A stretch of DNA of 64,000 nucleotides from CALKAL01 sp051846895 (lineage in GTDB: Bacteria; Bacillota; Bacilli; Bacillales; Alkalibacillaceae). The notes under the pieces were generated by a model, which saw only the letters and a list, made by a program, of their open reading frames with translations, was not told the origin of the DNA and made no database searches. The position numbers and the translations under genes were made by a program. The stretch covers positions 75,050 through 139,049 of the forward strand of contig JBPYCQ010000009.1 in assembly GCA_051846895.1 (NCBI GenBank), given 5' to 3'. Positions 18,014 to 26,835 of this stretch are shown piece after piece. Position 1 is the stretch's first letter, and each line of letters starts with the position of its first letter.

Positions 18014-19611
18014 CGCAAAATAATTTTAGTAAAATTGGTTTACTAATAAAATTTATTTTACGTCTTGACCGAATACGGTTGCCTGTATGGTTATTTGGGA
18101 TTTTATTTTTCACCGTTATTGTTCCACCAGCTTTTAAAGAGCTTTACCCAACACAACCAGAGCGAGATACTATGGCAGAAACGATGAATAACCCAGCACT
18201 GATTGCAATGGTTGGACCGGCGGATTTATCAAATTATACAATTGGTGTTATGACAAGTCATCAAATGCTTTTAATAACTGCGCTTGTTGTTGGGTTGATG
18301 GGTATTTTATTAATAACAAGACATACACGAGCAGATGAAGAAGATGGACGGTTAGAATTAGTTCGTTCTTTACCTGTTGGTAGATTATCTATGTTAAACG
18401 CTTCATTAATTGTTATAGTCGGTGCCAACTTATTATTAGCAATGATAACTGGTTTTGTTTTAGCTTCATTAGGTATTGAAGGTATGGATTTAGAAGGATC
18501 ACTGCTATATGGAGCATCATTAGGTGTAACAGGTATTTTATTTGCTAGTGTGACAGCATTTTTTGCCCAACTAACTGAAAGCTCACGAGGAACGATTGGT
18601 TTATCCTTCGCGGTATTATTTGGTGCCTATTTTGTCAGAGCTGTTGGTGATGTTAGCGTTGAAGCATTATCTTGGATATCACCTTTAGGGTGGATCCCGA
18701 TGACTGAAGTTTATGCTAACAACCATTGGTGGCCAATTGGTTTAATGTTGATTCTTTCGATAGGCTTTGTCATATTGGCGAATTATTTAAATTCCATTCG
18801 TGATTTAGGTGCAGGATTACTCCCGTCAAAAGATGGCAAAATACATGCGTCACCTTTTCTTCAGAGTCCAATAGGTTTAGCTTTACGTTTGCAACGAACT
18901 GGACTCATCTCTTGGGCAATAGGGATGATTCTGTTAGGACTATCTTATGGATCAGTCTTCGGTGATTTAGAATCGTTTTTTGAAGGTAATGAACTTTTAG
19001 TCCAAATGTTTGGTGGGGAAGATGGATATTCTTTTACGGATTCATTTATTTCTACTTTAATGGTTGTTATCGCTTTACTAGCAGCTGTTCCACCAATTAT
19101 GAGTATGTTAAAGCTATATAGTGAGGAGAAAAAAGAGCGGATTGAACATATTCTTAGTCGAGCAGTATCACGGACCAAGTTATTAGTTAGCTATTTAGTT
19201 ATATCGGTGGTAAATGGATTTGTTATGCTATCATTATCAGCTATTGGATTATGGGCGGCAGGTAATACAGTTGTTGAAGGTGGTTTAGACTTTTGGGGTA
19301 TATATTATTCCGCTTTAACTTATTATCCAGCAATGCTTGTTTTAATTGGATTAGCAGTAATAATTATAGGATTCAAGCCGAAATTAACTATCGTTATTTG
19401 GTTATATTTATTTTACTCTTTTATCGTTTTATATTTTGGAAACCTCTTTCAATTATCTGATTGGATTGGTAAATTATCTCCTTTTGGCCATATTCCAGCG
19501 ATGCCAGTTGAAGAATTTGAATTATTGCCTGTAATTATTTTATTGGTGATAGCTATTATGTTGATGATAGCTGGCACGATTGGTTATAATAGACGTGATA
19601 TTAAAAATTAA
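18010..19611 (+). CDS. ABC-2 type exporter permease (polyketide-antibiotic exporter family)
   Basis: This 533-residue integral membrane protein has about twelve predicted hydrophobic segments in two similar halves (for example LPVWLFGILFFTVIVPPAF, LLITALVVGLMGILLIT, and later LMVVIALLAAVPPIMSML). A cytoplasmic loop in each half (TRADEEDGRLELVRSLPVGR and SEEKKERIEHILSRAVSR) has the E-R-x-E/L-x-R pattern seen in TnrB/COG3559-like exporters. It follows the ATPase with a 4-base overlap and ends in a terminator. The substrate cannot be read from the sequence. Confidence 0.87.
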   Translation: MTQNNFSKIGLLIKFILRLDRIRLPVWLFGILFFTVIVPPAFKELYPTQPERDTMAETMNNPALIAMVGPADLSNYTIGVMTSHQMLLITALVVGLMGILLITRHTRADEEDGRLELVRSLPVGRLSMLNASLIVIVGANLLLAMITGFVLASLGIEGMDLEGSLLYGASLGVTGILFASVTAFFAQLTESSRGTIGLSFAVLFGAYFVRAVGDVSVEALSWISPLGWIPMTEVYANNHWWPIGLMLILSIGFVILANYLNSIRDLGAGLLPSKDGKIHASPFLQSPIGLALRLQRTGLISWAIGMILLGLSYGSVFGDLESFFEGNELLVQMFGGEDGYSFTDSFISTLMVVIALLAAVPPIMSMLKLYSEEKKERIEHILSRAVSRTKLLVSYLVISVVNGFVMLSLSAIGLWAAGNTVVEGGLDFWGIYYSALTYYPAMLVLIGLAVIIIGFKPKLTIVIWLYLFYSFIVLYFGNLFQLSDWIGKLSPFGHIPAMPVEEFELLPVIILLVIAIMLMIAGTIGYNRRDIKN

Positions 19612-19624
19612 ATTAAAATAATTT

Positions 19625-19656
19625 AAGCTGCTAGGTCAAACTAGTGGCTTATTTTT
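19625..19656 (+). terminator. exporter operon terminator
   Basis: AAGCTGCTAG and CTAGTGGCTT form an imperfect stem followed by ATTTTTT, 14 bases after the permease stop. Confidence 0.6.
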
Positions 19657-19685
19657 TCCTTAAAAATTAATGTGGAGGAATTGGA

Positions 19686-19832
19686 TTTGAACAATCTCAG
19701 CTCATGTTTGAACAAAATGACCGTAAGTTTGAACAAATGCACTAGCGGTTTGAACAATTATAACTCAAGTTTGAACAAATACACTTGGGATTTGAACAAA
19801 TACCCCCCATGTTTGAACAATTCTATCCTACG
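19686..19832 (+). repeat. 21-bp-pitch array, core TTTGAACAA (7 units)
   Basis: The nonamer TTTGAACAA occurs at 19686, 19707, 19728, 19749, 19770, 19791 and 19812, a period of exactly 21 bp with no slippage. The 12 bases between cores differ in every unit, so the conservation is confined to the core. A GGAGG at 19674-19678 lies 8 bases before a TTG that opens a 49-codon frame of seven heptads (LNNxxxx or LNKxxxx), ending in TAA at 19834-19836; this may be coincidental. The array lies between the exporter terminator and mnmE. Confidence 0.9.
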
Positions 19833-19960
19833 TTAAAACCAACTCCACATTCATACAACAAATAATTACATTTATTAACAGTTCAACTATCTTTATTTTT
19901 ATGCTAATATATGTTATTGTTTTTAGTTAGGAAATTAACTGATTGAAAGGGGTGAAGGTT

Positions 19961-21337
19961 ATGGAAACTGATACAATAGCTGCGATTTCAACGCCAATTG
20001 GAGAAGGTGCAATCGCTATTGTCCGCTTAAGTGGTGATGAAGCTTTAATGATTGCTAATAAAGTTTTTCAAGGGAAAGATTTATTTGACGTCCCTTCACA
20101 TACGATTCATTACGGACATATTGTTGATCCTGTCAATAATGAAAAAATTGAAGAAGTGATGGTTTCAGTATTAAAAGCGCCAAAAACCTTCACCCGTGAA
20201 GATGTCATTGAAATAAATTGTCACGGTGGAATGGTTTCAGTTAACCGTGTTCTTCATTTAGTTTTACGTGAAGGGGCGAGACTGGCAGAACCAGGAGAAT
20301 TTACGAAAAGAGCCTTCCTCAACGGTCGAATTGATCTATCGCAGGCTGAAGCAGTTATGGACTTAATCCGTGCTAAAACAGACCGTGCGATGTCAGTTGC
20401 TTTAAAACAGATGGATGGTAGACTATCACAGCTCATTCGTAAATTACGTCAAGAGTTAATTGAAACAGTTGCCCATGTTGAAGTGAATATAGATTATCCT
20501 GAGTACGATGATGTTGAAGAAATGACACATGAGATGCTTGTTGAAAGAGCTCACTATGTGAAAAGTGAAATTCGTAAAATTTTACAAACAGCTAAACAAG
20601 GTAAAATTTTACGCGAAGGGATTGCAACAGCGATTATCGGACGTCCGAACGTTGGAAAATCTTCGTTACTTAACGTTTTAGCACAAGAAAATAAAGCGAT
20701 TGTTACGGACATCCCAGGAACTACTCGGGATGTGATTGAAGAATATGTTAACGTTCGCGGTGTTCCGTTAAGGTTGATTGATACAGCGGGGATACGTGAA
20801 ACAGAAGATATTGTAGAAAAAATCGGTGTTGAGCGTTCAAGACAAGCATTAAAAGAGGCTGACTTAATTTTACTTGTATTGAATGGGAGCGAACCATTTA
20901 CAAAAGAAGATGCCGCTTTATTTGAGGCTGCACGTGACCTTGATGTGATCGTTATTGTGAATAAGACAGATCTGCAACAACACATTGATATGGAAGCAGT
21001 AAAAAATGCTGCAAAAGACGCACCAATCATCGCTACGTCACTTGTTGAAGAAAAAGGTATTGATCAGCTTGAAGAAGCGATTGCGAATACGTTCTTTGAA
21101 GGCGAGATTGATGCTGGTGATTTATCTTACGTTTCAAACGTACGCCATATTCAATTATTAGAACAGGCTGAAGCTGCTCTTAATGAGGCGATTAATGGTA
21201 TTGAAATAGGCATGCCTTTAGATTTAGTTCAAATCGATGTGACCCGAACGTGGGAACTATTAGGTGAAATTATTGGTGATAATGTACACGACTCACTCAT
21301 TGACCAATTATTTTCACAGTTTTGTTTAGGAAAATAA
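19961..21337 (+). CDS. mnmE: tRNA modification GTPase MnmE
   Basis: With MnmG this GTPase makes the 5-carboxymethylaminomethyl group on wobble uridine 34 of certain tRNAs. An N-terminal folate-binding domain (DTIAAISTPIGEGAIAIVRLSG) precedes a helical domain containing the inserted Ras-like G domain, with GRPNVGKSSLLN, DIPGTTRD, DTAGIRET and NKTD. The protein ends in the family-defining FCLGK with the catalytic-site cysteine. ATG 19961 follows AAGGGGTG, giving 458 residues like B. subtilis; a TTG 18 bases upstream is rejected. Confidence 0.98.
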   Translation: METDTIAAISTPIGEGAIAIVRLSGDEALMIANKVFQGKDLFDVPSHTIHYGHIVDPVNNEKIEEVMVSVLKAPKTFTREDVIEINCHGGMVSVNRVLHLVLREGARLAEPGEFTKRAFLNGRIDLSQAEAVMDLIRAKTDRAMSVALKQMDGRLSQLIRKLRQELIETVAHVEVNIDYPEYDDVEEMTHEMLVERAHYVKSEIRKILQTAKQGKILREGIATAIIGRPNVGKSSLLNVLAQENKAIVTDIPGTTRDVIEEYVNVRGVPLRLIDTAGIRETEDIVEKIGVERSRQALKEADLILLVLNGSEPFTKEDAALFEAARDLDVIVIVNKTDLQQHIDMEAVKNAAKDAPIIATSLVEEKGIDQLEEAIANTFFEGEIDAGDLSYVSNVRHIQLLEQAEAALNEAINGIEIGMPLDLVQIDVTRTWELLGEIIGDNVHDSLIDQLFSQFCLGK

Positions 21338-21384
21338 TGATTCGTGAATATAAAAATTAAAAATCCAAAAAGGAGGTTATTAAC

Positions 21385-23271
21385 ATGTATGAAGCAGGAC
21401 ATTACGACGTCATTGTAATCGGTGCAGGTCATGCTGGGGTAGAAGCGGGATTAGCTGCAGCAAAACGTGGTGCAAAAACGTTAATGCTTACACTTAATCT
21501 AGATTTAATTGCTTTTATGCCATGTAACCCATCAATTGGTGGACCTGCAAAAGGTGTAGTCGTTCGTGAAATTGATGCTTTAGGCGGACAAATGGGTAAA
21601 ACTATTGATAAAACTCATATACAAATGCGCCTTTTAAATACAAGTAAAGGACCTGCTGTTCGTGCATTACGTGCTCAAGCAGATAAAGTCCTTTATCAAC
21701 AAGAAATGAAAAAAGTACTAGAAAACCAAGAAAACCTTACGATACACCAAGGAATGGTTAATGAATTACTCGTTGAAAATGGCAAAATTAAAGGTGTCGT
21801 AACTGAAACAAAGGCTTGCTATTACGGTGAAACAGTAATTATTACAACTGGAACGTTTATGCGTGGAAAAGTTCTTATCGGTGATATTGAGTATGAAAGT
21901 GGCCCAAATAACCAACGTCCTTCAATTAAATTATCAGAACAGCTTGAAGAACTTGGATTTGAACTTGTTCGTTTCAAAACAGGTACACCTCCACGCGTTA
22001 ATAGTCATACGATTGATTATTCAAAAACAGAAATTCAACCAGGGGATGAAGAGCCACGCGCCTTCTCGTATGAAACAACAGAATTTATAACAGATCAAAT
22101 TCCTTGTTGGTTAACATACACTGGAGAAGTGACACATCAAATCATTAACGATAATTTAACTCGTTCTGCGATGTATTCAGGTGCAAAAAGAGGAACAGGA
22201 CCAAGATATTGTCCATCTATTGAAGATAAAATTGTTCGATTTAATGATAAACCACGTCACCAAATTTTCTTAGAGCCAGAAGGCCGAAACACAGATGAAG
22301 TGTATGTTCAAGGTCTTTCAACATCACTACCAGAAGATGTTCAAAAACGACTATTGGAATCTGTCCCAGGACTTGAAAATGCCGTTATGATGCGGGCAGG
22401 TTATGCGATTGAATATGATGCCCTTGTACCAACACAACTATGGCCTACACTTGAAACTAAGAAAATCGAAGGACTATTTACTGCCGGTCAAATTAACGGA
22501 ACATCAGGCTACGAAGAAGCTGCAGCACAAGGTATTTTAGCAGGAATTAATGCGGCAGCGAAAGCATTGAATAAAGAATCACTTGTAATCGATCGTTCAC
22601 AAGCATATATCGGCGTTTTAATAGATGATTTAGTCACTAAAGGAACGAGCGAACCTTATCGTCTACTCACATCTCGTGCAGAATATCGTCTATTACTACG
22701 TCACGACAATGCAGATTTACGACTAACTGAAATTGGTTATCGTATGGGTCTAATTACAGAAGAACGTTATGAATCATTTACAACGAAAAAGTCTTTAATT
22801 GAAAAAGAAATCAATCGTTTAAAATCAACCATTATAAAACCATCAGATGAAGTACAAAAATTAATTAAAGATCTTGGGGGCTCATTATTAAAAGACGGTA
22901 TTAAAGCTTCAGATTTACTACGCCGTCCCGAAATTAAATATGAGCATATTGTACAAATCGTTCCAAATGAAGAAAAGCTACCAGATGATGTCATTGAACA
23001 GGTAGAAATCCAAATTAAATATGAGGGATATATCCAAAAATCATATCAACAAGTAGAAAAAATGAAAAAGCTTGAAAATAAATTAATACCTGAAAATATT
23101 AATTATGATGATATTCAAGGTATAGCAACTGAAGCAAAACAAAAGCTAAAAGAAGTAAGACCATTATCTGTTGGGCAAGCATCACGTATATCAGGAGTAA
23201 ACCCTTCAGATGTATCCATTTTGCTTGTATATATTGAACAAGGTGTTCGATCAAAAGCTTCTAACGAATAA
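21385..23271 (+). CDS. mnmG: tRNA uridine 5-carboxymethylaminomethyl modification protein MnmG
   Basis: This FAD enzyme is MnmE's partner in wobble uridine modification. The FAD-binding motif is VIVIGAGHAGVEAGLAAA-like at the N-terminus, followed by NPSIGGPAKGVVVREIDALGG. The conserved PRYCPSIEDK and GLFTAGQINGTSGYEEAAAQG segments are both present. The length of 628 is normal. AGGAGG at 21371-21376 precedes the ATG. It is 47 bases after mnmE and continues into rsmG with a 10-base gap, the standard mnmE-mnmG-rsmG-noc order. Confidence 0.98.
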   Translation: MYEAGHYDVIVIGAGHAGVEAGLAAAKRGAKTLMLTLNLDLIAFMPCNPSIGGPAKGVVVREIDALGGQMGKTIDKTHIQMRLLNTSKGPAVRALRAQADKVLYQQEMKKVLENQENLTIHQGMVNELLVENGKIKGVVTETKACYYGETVIITTGTFMRGKVLIGDIEYESGPNNQRPSIKLSEQLEELGFELVRFKTGTPPRVNSHTIDYSKTEIQPGDEEPRAFSYETTEFITDQIPCWLTYTGEVTHQIINDNLTRSAMYSGAKRGTGPRYCPSIEDKIVRFNDKPRHQIFLEPEGRNTDEVYVQGLSTSLPEDVQKRLLESVPGLENAVMMRAGYAIEYDALVPTQLWPTLETKKIEGLFTAGQINGTSGYEEAAAQGILAGINAAAKALNKESLVIDRSQAYIGVLIDDLVTKGTSEPYRLLTSRAEYRLLLRHDNADLRLTEIGYRMGLITEERYESFTTKKSLIEKEINRLKSTIIKPSDEVQKLIKDLGGSLLKDGIKASDLLRRPEIKYEHIVQIVPNEEKLPDDVIEQVEIQIKYEGYIQKSYQQVEKMKKLENKLIPENINYDDIQGIATEAKQKLKEVRPLSVGQASRISGVNPSDVSILLVYIEQGVRSKASNE

Positions 23272-23281
23272 GGAGTTAACT

Positions 23282-23998
23282 ATGAACGAAATCACTTTTC
23301 AAGAAGAATTAAATAAACATGGAATTCAACTATCAGACCTACAACTAAAACAGTTTAATGACTATTTTAAAACTTTAGTAGAGTGGAATGAAAAAATGAA
23401 TTTAACTGCAATAACTGACCAAGAGTCAGTATACTTAAAACATTTTTTCGATTCCATTTCTGCTAGTTTCTTTTTTGATTTCACAAAAGTCAGTACAATA
23501 TGTGATGTTGGTGCAGGAGCTGGTTTTCCATCAATTCCATTAAAAATAGTTTTTCCACATTTGAACGTAACGATTGTTGATTCACTTAAAAAAAGAATTA
23601 CGTTCCTAAATCATTTGGCAGACGAACTAAAATTAGATCATGTTGCGTTTTATCACGATCGCGCTGAAACATTTGGTAAGAATGTAAAATTTAGAGAGAA
23701 ATATGATGTTGTTATGGCTAGAGCAGTTGCTAGAACGTCGGTATTGTCTGAATTATGCTTACCATTAGTTAAAGTTGGTGGTCGCTTTATTATGATGAAA
23801 GGCTCTAACTTTAATGAAGAAAAAGAGCAAGGTGATCTAGCTGTAAAAACTTTAGGTGGTGTTTGGGAAGCAACACATTCTTTTATATTACCTATAGAAG
23901 AAAGTGAACGTAATATTGCTGTAATAAAAAAGGCTAGAAAAACTCCAAAAAAATACCCAAGAAAACCAGGTACACCTAATAAAGAACCTTTAGAATAA
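23282..23998 (+). CDS. rsmG: 16S rRNA (guanine-527-N7) methyltransferase
   Basis: RsmG uses S-adenosylmethionine to methylate G527 of 16S rRNA; its loss gives low-level streptomycin resistance in other bacteria. The SAM site is in ICDVGAGAGFPSIPLKI, with further motifs VMARAVARTSVLSELCLPLV and the basic tail KKYPRKPGTPNKEPL. The frame is open upstream into mnmG, but AAGGAG at 23271-23276 selects ATG 23282, giving 238 residues, the family length. Confidence 0.96.
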   Translation: MNEITFQEELNKHGIQLSDLQLKQFNDYFKTLVEWNEKMNLTAITDQESVYLKHFFDSISASFFFDFTKVSTICDVGAGAGFPSIPLKIVFPHLNVTIVDSLKKRITFLNHLADELKLDHVAFYHDRAETFGKNVKFREKYDVVMARAVARTSVLSELCLPLVKVGGRFIMMKGSNFNEEKEQGDLAVKTLGGVWEATHSFILPIEESERNIAVIKKARKTPKKYPRKPGTPNKEPLE

Positions 23999-24090
23999 AT
24001 GCATATTTTGTTTAACCGATTATCTATTATGTGGTAGAATAGTAATAGAATCTATTACAATATCTTTTCACATAAGTTAAATGAATGAAA

Positions 24091-24106
24091 TGTTTCACGT
24101 GAAACA
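24091..24106. other. parS: parS site 1
   Basis: A perfect 16-bp TGTTTCACGTGAAACA palindrome, the ParB (Spo0J) loading site, lies in the rsmG-noc intergenic region, upstream of the chosen noc start. Confidence 0.97.
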
Positions 24107-24158
24107 TTTCATTTTTTACATAGATTCATTGAATGTTTATAAGGTAGGTGCCTACTAT

Positions 24159-25010
24159 ATGAGTTCGTTTAGCAAGCTGTTCGGTAAAAGTTTATCTGAA
24201 CAAGACCAACAAAGCAATTATTCAGAGCAAGTCGTTCAAATTAGTGTTCAAGAAATTAGACCTAACCAGTATCAACCTCGTACAATTTTTGACGATTCAA
24301 AAATTGAAGAACTCGCGAAAACGATTAAAACACACGGAATCATTCAACCTATTGTCGTTAGAAAAATTGAAAATGAAAATGGCTACGAACTAATTGCTGG
24401 TGAACGAAGATGGCGAGCGGTATTATCACTAGGATGGGAGAATATTCCCGCGATTGTTAAAAACATGACAGATACTGAAACAGCTTCGGTTGCCCTAATT
24501 GAAAATTTACAACGCGAAGAATTAACCGTTATTGAAGAAGCTATTGCTTACGATCAATTACTTCATACTCACGGACTAACTCAAGAAGCGCTAGCGCAAC
24601 GTCTAGGAAAAAGTCAATCAACCATTGCTAATAAATTACGCCTATTGAAATTACCTAAAGTTGTTCAACAAGCGTTACTAAACAAAGAAATAACAGAACG
24701 TCATGCAAGAGCACTTATTCCATTAAAGGATCACCATAAACAAGAAGAATTACTTGAATTGATTATTGAAAAGAAATTAAATGTTAAACAAACTGAAGAA
24801 TATATTGAAAAATTCCTTTATCCAGAGGAAGGTCAAAAGAAACCGCGAAAAAGACCTCAACTACGTGGTATTAGTAAAGATATTAGAATAGCTTTAAATA
24901 CGATTCGCCAATCAGTTAATATGGTACAGGATACTGGAATGAATGTTGAAGCAGAAGAAGTAGATTCAGAAGATTATTATAAAATAACAATAAAAATTCC
25001 AAAGAAATAA
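24159..25010 (+). CDS. noc: nucleoid occlusion protein Noc
   Basis: Noc is a ParB paralogue that binds its own chromosomal sites and the membrane and keeps the division septum off the nucleoid. Its N-terminus (MSSFSKLFGKS) is the amphipathic membrane-targeting helix typical of Noc. The ParB domain has QPRTIF, GERRWRAVLSLG and ENLQREELTVIEEA, followed by a helix-turn-helix (TQEALAQRLGKSQSTIANKLRLLKLP). ATG 24159 after AAGGTAGGTG gives 283 residues as in B. subtilis; the upstream in-frame ATG lies across parS. Confidence 0.96.
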   Translation: MSSFSKLFGKSLSEQDQQSNYSEQVVQISVQEIRPNQYQPRTIFDDSKIEELAKTIKTHGIIQPIVVRKIENENGYELIAGERRWRAVLSLGWENIPAIVKNMTDTETASVALIENLQREELTVIEEAIAYDQLLHTHGLTQEALAQRLGKSQSTIANKLRLLKLPKVVQQALLNKEITERHARALIPLKDHHKQEELLELIIEKKLNVKQTEEYIEKFLYPEEGQKKPRKRPQLRGISKDIRIALNTIRQSVNMVQDTGMNVEAEEVDSEDYYKITIKIPKK

Positions 25011-25027
25011 GTGGTGAATAAGAATTT

Positions 25028-25062
25028 TCCCATCTTTCTAATCAAAAGATGGGACTTTTTTT
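25028..25062 (+). terminator. noc terminator
   Basis: TCCCATCTTT and AAAGATGGGA form a perfect 10-bp stem followed by CTTTTTTT. Confidence 0.9.
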
Positions 25063-25142
25063 CTACTAATTTAGCATAACAAAACTATGAATTCATGATA
25101 GAATAATAAGTATAGAAAATAATAGATTAGGTAGGTGGCATT

Positions 25143-25916
25143 ATGGGAAAAGTCATTGCCATAGCAAACCAAAAAGGCGGCGTTGGCAAGACAACTACCG
25201 CAGTTAATTTAAGCGCATGTTTAGCCAATTTAGGTAACAAAGTATTATTAATTGATATTGATCCACAAGGAAATGCGACGAGTGGAATTGGAATAAATAA
25301 AGGTGACATGTCTTTATGCATTTACGACGTACTCATTGAGGAAGAGGATGCAAAATCGGTTAGAGTCCCATCAAATATTCCAAATTTAGATGCCATTCCA
25401 GCCACGATACAACTTGCAGGTTCAGAGATCGAACTTGTGCCAACAATATCTCGAGAACTACGGTTGAGAAAAGCATTAGAAGACATTCGTGATGAGTATG
25501 ATTATGTAATTATTGACTGCCCTCCATCACTTGGATTGTTAACTTTGAATGCTTTAACGGCATCTGATAGCGTTATTATTCCGGTACAATGTGAATATTA
25601 CGCATTAGAAGGACTTAGTCAATTATTAAATACTGTAAGACTCGTGCAAAAACGATTAAACAAACAATTAGCAATTGAAGGCGTACTTCTAACTATGTTA
25701 GATGCTAGAACAAATCTAGGTATACAAGTAATTGAAGAAGTAAAGAAATACTTTCAAGATAAAGTGTTTAATTCAATCGTTCCTAGAAATGTACGTCTAG
25801 GGGAGGCGCCAAGTTACGGAGAGCCGATCATTACTTATGACCCTAAATCTAAAGGTGCTGAAGTATATAGTGAATTAGCGAAGGAAGTGATGGCGAATGG
25901 CCAGAAGGTTGGGTAG
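25143..25916 (+). CDS. soj: chromosome partitioning ATPase ParA (Soj)
   Basis: Soj is a P-loop ATPase that works with Spo0J in origin segregation and regulates DnaA. The deviant Walker A motif is KGGVGKTTTAVN near the N-terminus, Walker B is YVIIDCPPSLG, and the DNA-binding C-terminal half holds RNVRLGEAPSYGEPI. The length of 257 is normal. The start has AGGTAGG at 25129-25135. It overlaps spo0J by 20 bases, showing a two-gene operon. Confidence 0.98.
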   Translation: MGKVIAIANQKGGVGKTTTAVNLSACLANLGNKVLLIDIDPQGNATSGIGINKGDMSLCIYDVLIEEEDAKSVRVPSNIPNLDAIPATIQLAGSEIELVPTISRELRLRKALEDIRDEYDYVIIDCPPSLGLLTLNALTASDSVIIPVQCEYYALEGLSQLLNTVRLVQKRLNKQLAIEGVLLTMLDARTNLGIQVIEEVKKYFQDKVFNSIVPRNVRLGEAPSYGEPIITYDPKSKGAEVYSELAKEVMANGQKVG

Positions 25917-26733
25917 AGGTTTAGATGCTTTGCTAAGTGTCGAGGATGAAGAGAGCGTACAAGACATATCTTTAAAAGAAATACGGCCGAATCCATACCA
26001 ACCTAGAAAAATCTTCGAAGCGGATGCTATAGACGAATTAAAAGATTCCATCATCCAATATGGCGTTTTACAGCCAATCATTGTTAGAAAGTCCATTAAA
26101 GGCTTTGAAATAGTAGTCGGTGAGAGAAGATATCGTGCATCTAAGGAAGCGGGTCTTGAGACAATTCCAGCTGTTGTTCGTGATTTAACCGATGAACAAA
26201 TGATGGAGCTAGCTCTACTAGAAAATTTACAACGTGAAGATTTAACACCAATGGAAGAAGCAGAGGCATATGAAAGACTAATTAATGAATTGAAAATCAA
26301 ACAAGAAGAGCTTGCCAAAAGATTAGGTAAAAGTAGACCCCACATCACTAATATGATTCGCTTATTATCTCTTCCTGAAACAATTCGAGCGATGATTAAT
26401 AGTAAAGAGTTATCGATGGGACATGGACGAGCTATATTAGCATTAAAAAATAAAGACGAAATGATTTTAGTGGCAAATAAAATACGTAAAGAAAATCTTA
26501 ACGTGAGACAAGTTGAACAATTAATTACTCAACTAAATGAAAGGCAACTTAAGAAAAAAACAAAAAAAGACACGAAAAAAGATATATTTGTTTCAAGCAA
26601 AGAAGAAGAATTGCGAGATTACTTCGGTACAAGCGTCAATATCCAAAAAGGTAAACGAAAAGGTAAAATTGAAATCGAATTTTACAACAATGATGATTTA
26701 AATCGAATACTAGATTTATTAACAAGTAAATAA
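25897..26733 (+). CDS. spo0J: chromosome partitioning protein ParB (Spo0J)
   Basis: This CTP-dependent clamp loads at parS, spreads along DNA and recruits SMC to the origin. The N-terminus begins ARRLGRGLDALL. The CTP-binding ParB/Srx motifs are NPYQPRKIF and VGERRYRASKEAG, with ENLQREDLTPMEEAEAY. The parS-reading helix-turn-helix is in QEELAKRLGKSRPHITNMIRLL, and the C-terminal dimer domain follows. The ATG lies inside soj and has its own AAGGAAGTG. Three parS sites lie within 3 kb of it on each side. Confidence 0.98.
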   Translation: MARRLGRGLDALLSVEDEESVQDISLKEIRPNPYQPRKIFEADAIDELKDSIIQYGVLQPIIVRKSIKGFEIVVGERRYRASKEAGLETIPAVVRDLTDEQMMELALLENLQREDLTPMEEAEAYERLINELKIKQEELAKRLGKSRPHITNMIRLLSLPETIRAMINSKELSMGHGRAILALKNKDEMILVANKIRKENLNVRQVEQLITQLNERQLKKKTKKDTKKDIFVSSKEEELRDYFGTSVNIQKGKRKGKIEIEFYNNDDLNRILDLLTSK

Positions 26734-26739
26734 AAAGCG

Positions 26740-26782
26740 AACAGTCTATTCTTTGGACATGTAAAGAATAGACTGTTTTTTT
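26740..26782 (+). terminator. soj-spo0J terminator
   Basis: AACAGTCTATTCTTT and AAAGAATAGACTGTT form a perfect 15-bp stem followed by T6, right after spo0J. Confidence 0.95.
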
Positions 26783-26787
26783 AAAAA

Positions 26788-26803
26788 TGTTTCACGTGAA
26801 ACA
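26788..26803. other. parS: parS site 2
   Basis: A perfect TGTTTCACGTGAAACA palindrome lies between the spo0J terminator and the next gene. Confidence 0.97.
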
Positions 26804-26835
26804 TCAAAGGCTGCATTAAACGGGGTGCATAACAG

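Noticed and set aside
20554..21030. 158-codon leftward ORF
   Set aside because: It lies entirely antisense to the G domain of mnmE and has no family resemblance or ribosome site.
25875..26348. 157-codon leftward ORF
   Set aside because: It is the antisense shadow of spo0J, rich in Ser and Leu as such shadows are.
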